A program made the translations under genes and the position numbers. Below are positions 45,450-56,661 of a stretch of 64,000 nt of DNA, piece after piece (the first letter of the stretch is position 1; the number at the start of each line of letters is the position of its first letter). The stretch comes from Neobacillus muris. Its GTDB lineage: Bacteria > Bacillota > Bacilli > Bacillales > Cytobacillaceae. The notes under the pieces are model-generated. The model made no database searches and was not told the DNA's origin. It saw nothing but the letters and a program-made list of their open reading frames with translations. The stretch lies in assembly GCF_943193175.1 (NCBI RefSeq), contig NZ_CALPDF010000002.1, forward strand, positions 62,001 to 126,000, read 5' to 3'.

Positions 45450-45474
45450 GTAGAGATTGCATGGAGGTGGCATT

Positions 45475-45990
45475 ATGCCGTTAACGCCGTTAGATATTCA
45501 CAACAAAGAATTTAATAAAGGATTCAGAGGCTACGATGAAGATGAGGTAAACGAGTTTTTAGACCAAGTCATTAAGGATTATGAATTGGTGCTTCGTGAG
45601 AAGAAAGAACTGGAAGAGCGTCTGAATGACATGCAGGAGCGATTAGGGCATTTTACAAATATTGAGGAAACACTTAATAAATCTATTGTCATTGCCCAAG
45701 AGGCTGGAGAAGAAGTAAAGCGCAATGCACAAAAGGAAGCAAAGCTGATTATTAAAGAAGCTGAAAAAAATGCTGACCGCATTGTCAACGAGTCGCTTTC
45801 AAAGGCAAGAAAAGTCGCAATGGAAATTGAAGATTTAAAGAAACAATCAAAAGTTTTCCGCACCCGGTTTAAAATGCTGATTGAAGCGCAGCTGGATATG
45901 CTCAATACGGATGATTGGGATCACCTATTGGAGTACGAAGTGGATGCTACCGAGCTAAAACTTCACGAAGAGGAAGACTCATTGGCTTGA
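45475..45990 (+). CDS. divIVA: cell division topology protein DivIVA
   Basis: 171 aa. The N-terminal lipid-binding domain (LTPLDIHNKEFNKGFRGYDEDEV, with the membrane-inserting Phe/Arg turn) is followed by a long coiled coil (about 25-150). DivIVA binds negative membrane curvature at poles and septa, recruits MinJ/MinCD, and positions the chromosome during sporulation. ATG 45475 has GGAGGTGG upstream; a longer frame from 45457 includes the ribosome site. It is last in the ylm block. Confidence 0.95.
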   Translation: MPLTPLDIHNKEFNKGFRGYDEDEVNEFLDQVIKDYELVLREKKELEERLNDMQERLGHFTNIEETLNKSIVIAQEAGEEVKRNAQKEAKLIIKEAEKNADRIVNESLSKARKVAMEIEDLKKQSKVFRTRFKMLIEAQLDMLNTDDWDHLLEYEVDATELKLHEEEDSLA

Positions 45991-46016
45991 CGAATGGTGA
46001 ATTTGTAGCATATAAT
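45987..46016 (+). promoter_or_regulatory. sigma-A promoter of ileS
   Basis: TTGACG (45987-45992), 18-bp spacer and perfect TATAAT (46011-46016). The -35 overlaps the divIVA stop codon. Confidence 0.8.
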
Positions 46017-46029
46017 TTGTTAACAAGTA

Positions 46030-46305
46030 TTTATGAATAGTCACCTGACGATGATAGGGACAGTACAATTCTTTGAAGCTTTTCAATAAGCGAGCCGGAG
46101 ATGGTGGAAGTCCGGTAAAGCTGTAGAGTTGGAAAATCACCCTTGAGTTCTAAGGTCGAACTCTTTTAGGATAGTAGACTTTAGCGTATGATTTCACGTT
46201 ACGAAACATGAGTGGATAGAACGCCTTGTTCTGTCTATCAGGGTGGTACCGCGGGAATAAACCTTCTCGTCCCTTTTTAGGGATGAGAGGGTTTTTTTAT
46301 TGTTC
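46030..46305 (+). promoter_or_regulatory. T-box riboswitch leader of ileS (specifier AUC)
   Basis: This fills most of the 362-nt gap between divIVA and ileS. The T-box core is AGGGTGGTACCGCGG (about 46240-46254), which pairs with the NCCA end of uncharged tRNA in the antiterminator. The terminator is formed by CGTCCCTTTTTAGGGATGAG, then GGGTTTTTTT (about 46268-46297). In the Stem I region the specifier is read as ATC (46136-46138, in GAAAATCACCCTTGAG), an isoleucine codon, matching ileS. Confidence 0.9.
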
Positions 46306-46352
46306 AATTGGCTATTCTGTTCTTATGAATGTAATACAGGAGGAAGAGAGAA

Positions 46353-49124
46353 ATGGAATACAAAGATACGTTATTAATGCCGCAGACGGAATTTCCGATG
46401 CGCGGCAACCTTCCGAAACGGGAGCCGGACATTCAGGCAAAGTGGGAGGAAATGAATATTTACCAAAAGGTGCAGGAACGGACCAAAGGCCGTCCCATGT
46501 TCGTCCTTCATGACGGCCCTCCCTATGCGAATGGTGATATTCATATGGGCCATGCCTTAAATAAAATTTTAAAAGACTTCATTGTCCGATATAAGTCAAT
46601 GAGCGGCTTTCATGCACCATATGTGCCTGGCTGGGATACTCATGGCCTTCCAATTGAACAGGCATTGACCAATAAAGGCGTAAAACGAAAAGAAATGTCC
46701 GTTGCAGAATTTCGTGAGCTTTGTACAAAATATGCCTATGAACAAATTGAAAACCAACGGGCACAATTTAAACGTCTTGGGGTACGAGGAGATTGGGAGA
46801 ATCCTTACATTACCCTAAAACCGGAATATGAAGCGCAGCAAATCAAGGTTTTTGGCGAGATGGCCAAGAAGGGCTACATTTATAAAGGCAAAAAGCCTGT
46901 CTATTGGTCTCCATCAAGTGAATCTGCACTAGCTGAGGCAGAAATTGAATACAAGGATAAACGTTCTCCATCCATTTATGTTGCCTTTAAAGTAAAAGAT
47001 GGAAAACAAGTTCTCGATACCGACACAGAGATTGTGATCTGGACCACTACACCATGGACGATCCCAGCAAATTTAGGCATTTCAGTCCATCCTGACCTTA
47101 CCTATGCAGCAGTGGCAGTGAATGGCCATAAATATCTTCTTGCTGAAAGCTTATTAGAAGCAGCCTCAAAGGAAATTGGCTGGGAAGATGTATCCGTCGT
47201 ACAAAAGGTAAAAGGAAAAGAACTGGAGAATATCATCTGCGCACATCCATTATATGGCCGAGATTCTATAGTTATGCTAGGTGAGCATGTCACAACAGAT
47301 GCAGGAACTGGATGTGTTCACACTGCTCCAGGCCATGGGGAAGATGACTTTATTATCGGCCAAAAATACGGACTTGAAGTCCTATGCCCAGTTGATGATA
47401 AAGGGAATATGACAAATGAGGCGCCAGGATTTGAAGGATTATTCTATGAAGAGGCCAATAAACCAATTGGCCAGGCGTTAGAAGAAGCAGGGGCCTTATT
47501 GAAGTTATCCTTTATTACGCACTCCTATCCACATGATTGGAGAACCAAGAAGCCGGTTATTTTCCGTGCAACAGCCCAGTGGTTTGCATCTATCAAAGAT
47601 TTCCGCGGCCAATTGCTTGAAGCTGTTAAGGAAACGAAATGGGTGCCTGCCTGGGGTGAGACCCGCCTATTTAACATGGTGCGTGACCGCGGCGACTGGT
47701 GCATCTCCCGTCAACGCGTATGGGGTGTGCCGATTCCAGTTTTCTATGCGGAAAACGGTGATGAAATTATTACCGATGAAACCATCAACCATGTATCAGA
47801 GCTTTTCCGCCAACATGGATCGAATATCTGGTTTGAGCGGGAAGCAAGAGAATTGCTGCCTGAAGGATTTACTCATCCAAGCAGCCCGAATGGAATATTT
47901 ACCAAAGAAACAGATATCATGGATGTTTGGTTCGATTCGGGTTCCTCTCACCAGGCAGTTCTACTCGAAAGAGATGATTTAGTGCGTCCGGCTGACCTTT
48001 ATCTTGAAGGATCTGACCAATATCGCGGCTGGTTTAACTCATCCCTGTCCACTGCTGTTGCAGTAACAGGAAAAGCTCCATATAAAGGGGTGTTAAGTCA
48101 CGGATTTGCCCTTGATGGTGAAGGCAGAAAGATGAGTAAGTCAATCGGCAATGTGGTAGTTCCTGCTAAAGTAATGGATCAATTAGGGGCAGATATTTTG
48201 CGTCTTTGGGTTGCCTCTGTGGATTATCAGGCTGACGTACGTGTATCGGATGCCATCTTAAAGCAGGTTGCGGAAGTTTACCGCAAAATTCGGAATACAT
48301 TCCGTTTCTTACTTGGCAACTTGGCAGATTTCGATCCACAGGCAAACAAGGTTTCTTACGAAAACCTCCGTGAAGTGGATCAATTTATTCTGGTTAAATT
48401 AAATAAGCTGATTAAATATGTTCATAATGCCTATAAAAATTATGAGTTTTCCAATATCTATCACGCTGTCAATAATTTCTGTACTCTTGATTTAAGTGCA
48501 TTTTATTTGGATTTTGCCAAGGATGTTCTTTACATTGAGGCACCCGATCATGCTGAGAGGCGGGCTATCCAAACCGTGTTATATGAATCATTGCTTGCAT
48601 TGGCCAAATTAGTCTCACCAATTCTATCCCATACTGCTGATGAAGTATGGCAGTTTATTCCTGGAGTGGAGGAAGAAAGTGTGCAGTTAACGGATATGCC
48701 TGAATATCAGGAGCTTCCAGGTGCAAAAGCAATTGAAGAAAAATGGAATAACTTCATGAAGCTTCGGGACGAAGTGTTAAAAGCATTGGAAGAGGCAAGA
48801 AATGAAAAGGTAATTGGAAAATCACTCACAGCAAAAATTACCTTATATGTAAATGACCAATCAAAACAATTATTAGACTCCATTGAGGAGAATTTACAGC
48901 AGCTGTTTATTGTATCAGGATTTGAAGTGGCAGGTTCCTATGAAAATGCCCCTGACAATGCTGTGAAGCTGGAGACTGCAGCGATTGTTGTAACCAAGGC
49001 TGAAGGTGAAACATGTGAACGCTGCTGGACAGTCACTTCAGAGGCAGGCCATGACCATGATCATCCAACCCTCTGCCCACGCTGTGCCCAAGTAGTAAAA
49101 GAGAATTATGCCCATTTAGGCTAA
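46353..49124 (+). CDS. ileS: isoleucine-tRNA ligase
   Basis: 923 aa class I aminoacyl-tRNA synthetase. The HIGH-type motif is HMGH (64-67) in [20 protein letters not shown] is at 593-597, and the CP1 editing domain includes the [13 protein letters not shown] segment. The C-terminal zinc finger has CERC and CPRC. The zinc-bearing form with [13 protein letters not shown] is the common eubacterial type. Controlled by the upstream T-box. ATG 46353 follows AGGAGGAAGAGA. Confidence 0.97.
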   Translation: MEYKDTLLMPQTEFPMRGNLPKREPDIQAKWEEMNIYQKVQERTKGRPMFVLHDGPPYANGDIHMGHALNKILKDFIVRYKSMSGFHAPYVPGWDTHGLPIEQALTNKGVKRKEMSVAEFRELCTKYAYEQIENQRAQFKRLGVRGDWENPYITLKPEYEAQQIKVFGEMAKKGYIYKGKKPVYWSPSSESALAEAEIEYKDKRSPSIYVAFKVKDGKQVLDTDTEIVIWTTTPWTIPANLGISVHPDLTYAAVAVNGHKYLLAESLLEAASKEIGWEDVSVVQKVKGKELENIICAHPLYGRDSIVMLGEHVTTDAGTGCVHTAPGHGEDDFIIGQKYGLEVLCPVDDKGNMTNEAPGFEGLFYEEANKPIGQALEEAGALLKLSFITHSYPHDWRTKKPVIFRATAQWFASIKDFRGQLLEAVKETKWVPAWGETRLFNMVRDRGDWCISRQRVWGVPIPVFYAENGDEIITDETINHVSELFRQHGSNIWFEREARELLPEGFTHPSSPNGIFTKETDIMDVWFDSGSSHQAVLLERDDLVRPADLYLEGSDQYRGWFNSSLSTAVAVTGKAPYKGVLSHGFALDGEGRKMSKSIGNVVVPAKVMDQLGADILRLWVASVDYQADVRVSDAILKQVAEVYRKIRNTFRFLLGNLADFDPQANKVSYENLREVDQFILVKLNKLIKYVHNAYKNYEFSNIYHAVNNFCTLDLSAFYLDFAKDVLYIEAPDHAERRAIQTVLYESLLALAKLVSPILSHTADEVWQFIPGVEEESVQLTDMPEYQELPGAKAIEEKWNNFMKLRDEVLKALEEARNEKVIGKSLTAKITLYVNDQSKQLLDSIEENLQQLFIVSGFEVAGSYENAPDNAVKLETAAIVVTKAEGETCERCWTVTSEAGHDHDHPTLCPRCAQVVKENYAHLG

Positions 49125-49130
49125 CTTTCT

Positions 49131-49161
49131 GAAAAAGTCCCGAGAAATCGGGACTTTTTCC
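49131..49161 (+). terminator. terminator after ileS
   Basis: GAAAAAGTCCCGA (49131-49143) / TCGGGACTTTTTC (49148-49160), a perfect 13-bp stem with a GAAA loop. Confidence 0.9.
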
Positions 49162-49281
49162 ATATTGTTCACATATTTACCACCTCCGTTAATTGTTGTT
49201 GCAGTTGTCAAATGTTTTATTGTGTCACTGAAGGTGTGGCGCAAATAATAAAACAAATGACGAAACGGAGGTAACAACACT

Positions 49282-49575
49282 ATGAATGCATTGCAGGAAA
49301 AGCTGTTATTGGAACTCCGTCAAACCAGATTTGAGCTTGAACAGTCATTAATGAATAAACATAGGGATGATTGGATGACCCCAATTCTGGAAGAAGAACT
49401 TCAGGATGTTGAAGCTGCCATACAGAAATTAACCAATGGTACATATGGTCAGTGTGAGGTATCTGGTGAATTGCTTCCGGAGGACATAATAAAAATGGTC
49501 CCTACCATTAGATCATCAAAAGATACAGAAGATATGTCCAGTTATTTCAAAAAACCAATTTTACCTTCTTTTTAG
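49282..49575 (+). CDS. ylyA: YlyA-like, DksA/TraR-related protein
   Basis: 97 aa. The N-terminal coiled coil (about 1-55) and the LTNGTYGQCEVSGELLPED segment match DksA/TraR-type proteins, but of the four zinc cysteines only one (in QCEV) is kept, so this is a zinc-less version. In B. subtilis YlyA binds RNA polymerase and affects sigma-G-dependent spore germination genes. ATG 49282 is preceded by CGGAGGTAA. Located between ileS and lspA, as in B. subtilis. Confidence 0.8.
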   Translation: MNALQEKLLLELRQTRFELEQSLMNKHRDDWMTPILEEELQDVEAAIQKLTNGTYGQCEVSGELLPEDIIKMVPTIRSSKDTEDMSSYFKKPILPSF

Positions 49576-49655
49576 ATAAGTTACATTGTGATAATGTGAT
49601 TAAGTATGCTAAAATTCATAAGAATGAGTTTAGGCTATTGTGGGGGTAATTATTG

Positions 49656-50147
49656 GTGTTTTACTACTTAATCGCATTGTTCATTATTTTATTAGATCAA
49701 TTTACCAAATGGTTAATTTTGGCCAAAATGTATTTGGGAGAGAGTATACCTGTCATTGACAATGTTTTCTACATTACTTCCCATCGCAATCGCGGAGCTG
49801 CGTGGGGGATCTTGCAAGGGCAAATGTGGCTGTTTTATTTGATCACCATCATAGTGATTTGTGCGATCGTTTTTTACATGCATAAACATGCAAAAGGAAA
49901 AAGGCTGTTAGGGGTTTCTCTTGCATTTATGCTAGGTGGAGCGATTGGTAATTTTATTGATCGTGTTTTTCGAAAAGAAGTAGTGGACTTTATTCACACG
50001 TATATTTTTGGCTATAACTTTCCTGTCTTCAATATTGCTGATTCCGCTTTGGTGATTGGAGTAGGATTGCTGATTATTCAAATGCTGCTGGAAGAGAAGT
50101 CGTCAAAGGAGAAATCGTATGGAGAAAATGGATCACACCATTCTTGA
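49656..50147 (+). CDS. lspA: lipoprotein signal peptidase (signal peptidase II)
   Basis: 163 aa with four membrane segments. Catalytic aspartates lie in [11 protein letters not shown] and [14 protein letters not shown] and [10 protein letters not shown] are also typical. It cleaves prolipoprotein signal peptides after lipid attachment. GTG 49656 (MFYYLIAL) is preferred, with GGGGGT 8 nt upstream and alignment to B. subtilis MLYYMIAL; the TTG at 49653 is an alternative. Its 3' end overlaps the next gene by 29 nt. Confidence 0.95.
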   Translation: MFYYLIALFIILLDQFTKWLILAKMYLGESIPVIDNVFYITSHRNRGAAWGILQGQMWLFYLITIIVICAIVFYMHKHAKGKRLLGVSLAFMLGGAIGNFIDRVFRKEVVDFIHTYIFGYNFPVFNIADSALVIGVGLLIIQMLLEEKSSKEKSYGENGSHHS

Positions 50148-51030
50148 AGACCAGGCGGGAGACCGGATTGATAAAGTGGTTGCCAGTCTTAATGAGGAGT
50201 GGTCAAGAACACAGGTTCAAGAATGGATTAAAGAAGGAAATGTCGTTGTGAACGGCAAAAAAGTAAAAACAAACTATAAGTGCAGTGTCAATGACCAACT
50301 TGAGATTAACATTCCAGAGCCTGAGGAATTGGATGTTGTTCCTGAGGAAATGGATTTAGATATTTATTTTGAAGATCGTGATGTGCTGGTGGTCAACAAG
50401 CCAAAGGGCATGGTGGTCCATCCTGCACCTGGCCATATGACAGGGACATTGGTTAACGGACTTATGGCACACTGCAAGGATTTATCAGGGATCAATGGCG
50501 TTTTGAGGCCGGGAATCGTCCACCGGATTGATAAAGATACATCAGGCCTATTAATGGTGGCTAAAACTGATCTGGCTCATGAAAGTTTAGTTAATCAATT
50601 AGTGAAAAAAACGGTTACCAGGAAATATAAGGCCCTGGTCCATGGAATCATCCCTCATGATTTTGGCACCATTGATGCGCCGCTTGGCAGGGACCCAAAG
50701 GATAGGCAGAGTATGACTGTAGTAGATGATGGAAAACATGCTGTCACACATTTCCATGTCCTGGAACGATTTAAGGATTTTTCTTTCATAGAATGCCAAT
50801 TAGAAACAGGCAGGACCCATCAAATTCGGGTTCACATGAAATATATCGGCTATCCGCTGGCTGGTGACCCAAAGTATGGTCCGAAAAAAACGTTAGACAT
50901 AGGCGGGCAGGCATTGCATGCCGGTATCCTTGGCTTTACACATCCCAGAACCAATGAGTACATGGAATTTTCAGCTCCGCTTCCAGAATATATGGAACAG
51001 CTGCTCGATTCACTAAGAAATAATCGTTGA
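50119..51030 (+). CDS. ylyB: RluA/RluD family pseudouridine synthase (YlyB)
   Basis: 303 aa. N-terminal S4 domain ([24 protein letters not shown]) and a catalytic RluA-type domain: [16 protein letters not shown] and catalytic Asp in [16 protein letters not shown], plus [13 protein letters not shown]. It isomerises uridines in 23S rRNA, probably RluD-type. ATG 50119 lies inside lspA with AAAGGAG 7 nt upstream, so translation is coupled. The stop overlaps the pyr promoter. Confidence 0.92.
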   Translation: MEKMDHTILEDQAGDRIDKVVASLNEEWSRTQVQEWIKEGNVVVNGKKVKTNYKCSVNDQLEINIPEPEELDVVPEEMDLDIYFEDRDVLVVNKPKGMVVHPAPGHMTGTLVNGLMAHCKDLSGINGVLRPGIVHRIDKDTSGLLMVAKTDLAHESLVNQLVKKTVTRKYKALVHGIIPHDFGTIDAPLGRDPKDRQSMTVVDDGKHAVTHFHVLERFKDFSFIECQLETGRTHQIRVHMKYIGYPLAGDPKYGPKKTLDIGGQALHAGILGFTHPRTNEYMEFSAPLPEYMEQLLDSLRNNR

Positions 51031-51055
51031 CAGGGGTAAGGAATTGCAGTAAGAT
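51027..51055 (+). promoter_or_regulatory. sigma-A promoter of the pyr operon
   Basis: TTGACA (51027-51032), 17-bp spacer, TAAGAT (51050-51055). It precedes the first PyrR attenuator. Confidence 0.85.
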
Positions 51056-51082
51056 AGCTATAGTTTAATAAGCCTTTAAATC

Positions 51083-51178
51083 AGTCCCGTGAGGCTGAGA
51101 AGGAACGGTTGAAACGACAGCATCATTCGCGTTTAAATGAACTTATTACCTCTCGCCAAAACGGTGAGAGGTTATTTT
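51083..51178 (+). promoter_or_regulatory. PyrR attenuator 1 (before pyrR)
   Basis: PyrR binding loop AGTCCCGTGAGGCT (51083-51096) matches ARUCCNGNGAGGYU in full. The terminator stem ACCTCTCGCC (51148-51157) / GGTGAGAGGT (51163-51172) is followed by TATTTTTA. PyrR with UMP or UTP stabilises the anti-antiterminator, so the terminator forms. Confidence 0.92.
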
Positions 51179-51198
51179 TATACAGAAGCAGGTGCTAA

Positions 51199-51744
<546 letters not shown>

Positions 51745-51764
51745 ATAGATGCCCTTTTAATTTC

Positions 51765-51856
51765 AGTCCTGTGAGGCTGACAAAGGGGGAATGCCGCATT
51801 GCCGGCAGTTTCCTAAACCCTCTTTGTCTCCCGCAGCTCAAAGAGGGTTATTTTTA
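51765..51856 (+). promoter_or_regulatory. PyrR attenuator 2 (pyrR-pyrP gap)
   Basis: PyrR loop AGTCCTGTGAGGCT (51765-51778) and terminator AACCCTCTTTG (51816-51826) / CAAAGAGGGTT (51839-51849), a perfect 11-bp stem followed by ATTTTTATG. Confidence 0.92.
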
Positions 51857-51907
51857 TGTAAAAAGCAAATCCTAAAAAGAAACTATATTATTCAGGGGAG
51901 AACCAAA

Positions 51908-53215
51908 ATGAACAACAAAATTATTTTAGATGTTAAGGATATTCCAAAACCGTCGCAATGGCTGACATTAAGCCTGCAGCATTTATTTGCCATGTTTGGC
52001 TCCACCATACTTGTCCCCTATCTTGTCGGTTTAAGTCCGGCAATTGCATTGATATCCAGCGGACTAGGAACTTTGGCTTTCTTATTGATTACCAAAATGC
52101 AAGTTCCTGCCTATCTTGGCTCATCCTTTGCGTTTATTGCGCCGGTGATTGCGGCAAAAGCTGCAGGAGGTCCGGGAGCAGCTATGGTTGGCACTTTTTT
52201 AGCAGGTCTAGTTTACGGGCTTGTAGCGCTTGTCATTAGCAAGGCTGGACATAGATGGATTATGAATTTACTGCCTCCCGTTGTAGTTGGGCCAGTTATC
52301 ATTGTTATCGGTTTAGCTCTTTCTGGAACGGCTGTCAGCATGGCAATGAATAATCCTGCCGGCAAATACAGCATGCTGCACTTTTCAGCGGCACTAGTTA
52401 CCTTGGCAGCTACGATTATCTTTACGATCTATGCAAAGAAAATGTTAAGCATCATCCCGATATTAGCTGGTATCATCATTGGATACCTCTATTCCTTAAT
52501 CATAGGCATCGTCGATTTTTCACCAGTTTTAAAGGCACATTGGTTTGAAATGCCTGATTTTATCATCCCTTTCGTTAGTTATAAAGTAAAATTCTCATGG
52601 GATTTAGTGGCCTTAATGGTACCAGTTGCAGTCGTAACTTTATCCGAGCATATTGGGCATCAGCTGGTATTGAGCAAGGTAGTAGGCAGAGATTATATTA
52701 AAGAACCGGGCCTGCACAGATCCATATTGGGGGACGGTACAGCCACTCTGATTTCATCCTTGATTGGCGGTCCTCCAAAAACAACTTATGGCGAAAATAT
52801 TGGAGTTCTTGCGATTACGAGAATATATAGTGTTTATGTGATTGCTGGGGCAGCAGTATTTGCGATCATCTTTGGATTTGTTGGAAAAATAACGGCGCTG
52901 ATCAGTACGATTCCCACACCTGTCATGGGCGGAGTATCCATTCTTCTGTTTGGTATCATAGCTTCATCAGGTTTAAGGATGCTGGTAGACAGTAAAATTG
53001 ATTTTGCCAATAATCGAAACCTGGTCATTTCCTCTGTCATTTTGGTAATTGGAATCGGCGGGGCGATCGTAAAGCTTCCGTTTCATATTGAAATCCAAGG
53101 CATGGCTTTGGCAGCAATCATCGGAGTCTTATTAAATCTAATCCTTCCTGGAAAACCAGTAGCGGATGAAAATATGTTTGAAGTAGAAGCAAGTGATGGC
53201 AAAAAAACAGCATAA
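51908..53215 (+). CDS. pyrP: uracil permease
   Basis: 435 aa, the same length as in B. subtilis. A nucleobase:cation symporter-2 family protein with about twelve to fourteen membrane segments. Motifs include QHLFAMFGSTILVPYL near the N terminus, SLIGGPPKTTYGENIGVLAIT (the substrate-site QNxGxxxxT-like region), and a C-terminal FHIEIQGMALAAIIG. ATG 51908 follows AGGGGAG. Second gene of the pyr operon, flanked by attenuators. Confidence 0.94.
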   Translation: MNNKIILDVKDIPKPSQWLTLSLQHLFAMFGSTILVPYLVGLSPAIALISSGLGTLAFLLITKMQVPAYLGSSFAFIAPVIAAKAAGGPGAAMVGTFLAGLVYGLVALVISKAGHRWIMNLLPPVVVGPVIIVIGLALSGTAVSMAMNNPAGKYSMLHFSAALVTLAATIIFTIYAKKMLSIIPILAGIIIGYLYSLIIGIVDFSPVLKAHWFEMPDFIIPFVSYKVKFSWDLVALMVPVAVVTLSEHIGHQLVLSKVVGRDYIKEPGLHRSILGDGTATLISSLIGGPPKTTYGENIGVLAITRIYSVYVIAGAAVFAIIFGFVGKITALISTIPTPVMGGVSILLFGIIASSGLRMLVDSKIDFANNRNLVISSVILVIGIGGAIVKLPFHIEIQGMALAAIIGVLLNLILPGKPVADENMFEVEASDGKKTA

Positions 53216-53239
53216 TATCGAGTAAAACCTTTTAAATGA

Positions 53240-53356
53240 AGTCCAGAGAGGCTTATAAGGGTGTTCGTGCTCAAAACCGAAGGAAATAAACTTTATTCTC
53301 CCTTTGGTTAAGCATATTCAATTGGCACCCTGACGAAAGCGTCAGGGTGTTTTTTT
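53240..53356 (+). promoter_or_regulatory. PyrR attenuator 3 (pyrP-pyrB gap)
   Basis: PyrR loop AGTCCAGAGAGGCT (53240-53253) and terminator CACCCTGACG (53325-53334) / CGTCAGGGTG (53339-53348), a perfect 10-bp stem with an AAAG loop followed by TTTTTTT. Confidence 0.92.
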
Positions 53357-53382
53357 AGCCAAATTAGAAGGGTGGAGATGGT

Positions 53383-54327
53383 ATGCTGCATCATTTATTA
53401 ACGACAAATGAGTTAACAGTTGAAGAGATTTATCAAATTTTGAATGATGCTGGGAAATTTAAACGAGGGATGAATTGGGCTCCGGAAGAAAAGCTGTTTG
53501 CGGCAAACTTATTTTTTGAGGCAAGCACGAGAACCAAAAGCAGTTTCGAAATGGCCGAAAGGAAACTTGGTTTAGAAGTCATCCCATTTGAAGTGCAAAC
53601 ATCCAGTGTCCAAAAAGGGGAAACTCTTTACGATACGGTAAAAACCTTGGAATCCATCGGCGTGACGGCCGTCGTGATCCGGCATAATCAGGACCGATAC
53701 TTCGATGAACTGACAGGGAAAATAAATATTCCGATTATAAATGGCGGTGATGGCTGTGGACATCATCCAACTCAATCCCTTCTCGATTTAATGACCATCC
53801 ATCAAGAATTTGGCCAGTTTGCCGGCCTGAAAATTGCCATTATCGGAGATATCCGTCATAGCCGGGTGGCTCGATCCAATGCTGATGTCCTGACTAGATT
53901 GGGTGCAGAGGTCTTTTTCTCAGGACCTGAGCAATGGTTTGACTCAAGGGGATTTAATTTTTCACAATATCGCCCCATTGATATTGCAATTTCTCAAGCG
54001 GATGTGGTTATGCTGCTCCGTGTTCAGCATGAGAGGCATCAAAAGGGAGAAGGTTTTTCAGGCGGCGATTATCACCAGCAATTTGGTTTAACAGCTGCAA
54101 GAGAAAAGCAGATGAAGGCGCATAGCATCATCATGCATCCGGCACCTGTTAACCGCAATGTGGAAATAGCGGACAGTCTGGTCGAATGCAGCCGCTCCAG
54201 AATCTTTAAGCAAATGGAAAATGGCGTGTTTGTCAGAATGGCTGTCCTAAAAAGGGCAATCGAGAGTTTAAAAGGAGGAAATCAAAATGAAACTGCTTAT
54301 TCAGAACGCTTGTTACATAGCATCTAA
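53383..54327 (+). CDS. pyrB: aspartate carbamoyltransferase catalytic chain
   Basis: 314 aa. Joins carbamoyl phosphate and aspartate. The carbamoyl-phosphate motif [15 protein letters not shown] is at the N-terminal half, with the HPTQSLLDL motif and [10 protein letters not shown] in the aspartate domain. No regulatory PyrI subunit is encoded nearby, as in B. subtilis. The 3' end overlaps pyrC by 41 nt. ATG 53383 has GGTGGAGATGGT upstream. Confidence 0.96.
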   Translation: MLHHLLTTNELTVEEIYQILNDAGKFKRGMNWAPEEKLFAANLFFEASTRTKSSFEMAERKLGLEVIPFEVQTSSVQKGETLYDTVKTLESIGVTAVVIRHNQDRYFDELTGKINIPIINGGDGCGHHPTQSLLDLMTIHQEFGQFAGLKIAIIGDIRHSRVARSNADVLTRLGAEVFFSGPEQWFDSRGFNFSQYRPIDIAISQADVVMLLRVQHERHQKGEGFSGGDYHQQFGLTAAREKQMKAHSIIMHPAPVNRNVEIADSLVECSRSRIFKQMENGVFVRMAVLKRAIESLKGGNQNETAYSERLLHSI

Positions 54328-55573
54328 TGGGGATACGAAGCAAAATGATATTTTAATAGAAAACGGGATGATCACTAAAATGGGGGAGGAAATGTCCGAG
54401 GCTGCGGACCGTATCATCGATGCGGAAGGACTTTTCCTATCGGCTGGGTTTGTGGATCTTCATGTGCATCTTCGTGAGCCAGGGGGAGAGAGGAAGGAAA
54501 CGATTGCGACCGGGACAAAGGCAGCAGCCCGAGGCGGTTTTACAACGGTAGCAGCGATGCCTAATACACGTCCGGTACCAGACACAAAGGAACAAATGGA
54601 TAACCTGCAAAAACGGATTAAAGAAACAGCCAGTGTCCGGGTATTGCCGTATGCATCGATCACTACCAGACAGCTTGGGCAGGATTTAACGGATTTTAAC
54701 AGCTTAAAAGCGGCAGGAGCATTTGCGTTTACCGACGATGGAGTCGGTGTCCAATCAGCTGCCAAAATGCTCGAGGCGATGAAGAAGGCAAAAGAGGTAA
54801 ACATGGCAATTGTCGCACACTGTGAAGAAAACACGCTAATCAACAAAGGCTGTGTTCACGAGGGCTCCTTCGCAAAACAGCATGGATTAAACGGAATCCC
54901 TTCTGTTTGTGAATCGGTGCAGATTGCCAGAGATGTCCTGCTGGCAGAAGCTTCAGGCTGCCACTATCATGTCTGCCATATTAGCACGAAAGAATCTGTC
55001 CGGGCCGTTCGCGACGCGAAACGGGCTGGGATCAATGTCACAGCAGAAGTCACACCGCACCATTTATTATTAAACCAAGATGATATACCGGGCTTTGACC
55101 CAAACTTTAAAATGAATCCTCCGCTTCGGGATGCTGCTGACCAGCAGGCACTAATTGAAGGGCTGTTAGATGGAACAATTGATTTTATTGCCACCGATCA
55201 TGCACCGCATACAGCGGAGGAAAAGAAGGAGGGAATGGCCCTCGCGCCATTTGGAATTGTCGGCTTAGAAACAGCCTTTCCATTGCTGTATACGAATTTT
55301 GTCTTAAACAACAGGATCACCTTAAAACAACTGATTGACTGGATGACGATCAAGCCATCTAAAGCCTTTGGCCTTCCGTTTGGAACAGTAGAAGTGGGTT
55401 CGCCGGCAGATTTAGTCTTAATTGACTTAGAAGAAGAGCGGACGATCAACCCGGATGAATTTTTATCAAAAGGAAAAAATACGCCATTTGCTGGCTGGAA
55501 TTGCAAGGGCTGGCCGGTTATAACCATCGCAGAAGGAAACATCGTTTGGGAAAAGGGAGCTGTTACAGTATGA
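54287..55573 (+). CDS. pyrC: dihydroorotase
   Basis: 428 aa class I dihydroorotase, amidohydrolase fold. Metal ligands HVH in [10 protein letters not shown], the conserved [13 protein letters not shown], and ATDHAPHT carrying the catalytic Asp and His. It cyclises N-carbamoyl-aspartate to dihydroorotate. ATG 54287 lies inside the pyrB end, preceded by AAAGGAGGAAA. Its stop overlaps the pyrAA start (ATGA). Confidence 0.96.
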   Translation: MKLLIQNACYIASNGDTKQNDILIENGMITKMGEEMSEAADRIIDAEGLFLSAGFVDLHVHLREPGGERKETIATGTKAAARGGFTTVAAMPNTRPVPDTKEQMDNLQKRIKETASVRVLPYASITTRQLGQDLTDFNSLKAAGAFAFTDDGVGVQSAAKMLEAMKKAKEVNMAIVAHCEENTLINKGCVHEGSFAKQHGLNGIPSVCESVQIARDVLLAEASGCHYHVCHISTKESVRAVRDAKRAGINVTAEVTPHHLLLNQDDIPGFDPNFKMNPPLRDAADQQALIEGLLDGTIDFIATDHAPHTAEEKKEGMALAPFGIVGLETAFPLLYTNFVLNNRITLKQLIDWMTIKPSKAFGLPFGTVEVGSPADLVLIDLEEERTINPDEFLSKGKNTPFAGWNCKGWPVITIAEGNIVWEKGAVTV

Positions 55574-56661
55574 AAAAACAATTAATACTCGAAGACGGAA
55601 CAATTTTTGTTGGGGAAGGTTTTGGCAGCGACACGGAAACAATTGGGGAAGTGGTATTCAATACGGGAATGACAGGTTACCAAGAAATCCTTTCTGACCC
55701 CTCCTATTGCGGGCAATTAGTCACCCTTACCTATCCTCTCATTGGGAATTACGGAATTAACCGGGATGATTTTGAATCAATCCAGCCTGCTGTAAAGGGC
55801 TTTATTGTAAAAGAAGCGGCTGATTTTCCTTCCAATTGGAGAAGTGAATTTACCTTAAACGAGTATTTTGAAATGAAAAAGATACCTGGCATAGCTGGTA
55901 TTGATACACGTAAATTAACAAGAATTATCCGGCAGTATGGTACCTTAAAAGGCTCCATCTGCAGTATCGAATCAGATGCACAAGCAATCATTAACAAGCT
56001 GCGTTCTGCGAAACTTCCTACCGATCAGGTAAGGCAAGTATCAACTAAAAATGCGTATCCGAGCCCAGGACGAGGGAAGCGGGTGGTTCTTGTTGATTTT
56101 GGGATGAAGCATGGTATATTGCGTGAACTAAATGAACGGGGCTGCGATGTTGTGGTGGTGCCTTACTATACAACTGCGGAAGAAATCCTAAACTTAAGTC
56201 CCGATGGTATCATGCTGTCCAATGGGCCTGGTGACCCAAAGGATGTTCCCGAGGCAGTCGACATGTTGAGGGGGGTGCTGGGAAAGGCACCGTTGTTTGG
56301 CATTTGTTTAGGACATCAATTATTCGCGCTTGCATGCGGAGCTGATACAGGAAAAATGAAGTTTGGGCATCGCGGATCTAATCACCCAGTGAAGGATCTC
56401 GAAACAGGAAAAGTGGCGATTACCTCTCAAAATCATGGCTATACAGTGGAGATGGAATCTATCAAAAATACTAGATTAGCTGTTACACATATCGCCATCA
56501 ATGATGGGACGATTGAAGGATTAAAGCACCTGGACTTCCCTGCCTTTACGGTCCAATACCATCCGGAGGCATCCCCAGGACCTGAAGATGCCAACGGCTT
56601 ATTTGATCAATTCCTCGCGTTGATGGAATCACAAAAACAGGAGGTTACATCCCATGCCTAA
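55570..56661 (+). CDS. pyrAA: carbamoyl-phosphate synthase small subunit (pyrimidine-specific)
   Basis: 363 aa. N-terminal CPSase small domain ([15 protein letters not shown]) and C-terminal class I glutamine amidotransferase with the nucleophilic Cys in [13 protein letters not shown], and His/Glu in [12 protein letters not shown]. It delivers ammonia to PyrAB. ATG 55570 overlaps the pyrC stop by 4 nt. A longer open frame from 55501 is not supported. Its C terminus overlaps pyrAB by 8 nt. Confidence 0.96.
   Translation: MKKQLILEDGTIFVGEGFGSDTETIGEVVFNTGMTGYQEILSDPSYCGQLVTLTYPLIGNYGINRDDFESIQPAVKGFIVKEAADFPSNWRSEFTLNEYFEMKKIPGIAGIDTRKLTRIIRQYGTLKGSICSIESDAQAIINKLRSAKLPTDQVRQVSTKNAYPSPGRGKRVVLVDFGMKHGILRELNERGCDVVVVPYYTTAEEILNLSPDGIMLSNGPGDPKDVPEAVDMLRGVLGKAPLFGICLGHQLFALACGADTGKMKFGHRGSNHPVKDLETGKVAITSQNHGYTVEMESIKNTRLAVTHIAINDGTIEGLKHLDFPAFTVQYHPEASPGPEDANGLFDQFLALMESQKQEVTSHA

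Noticed and set aside
46226..46513. 95-codon open frame upstream of and overlapping ileS
   Set aside because: It lies over the T-box antiterminator and terminator and reads ileS in the wrong frame.
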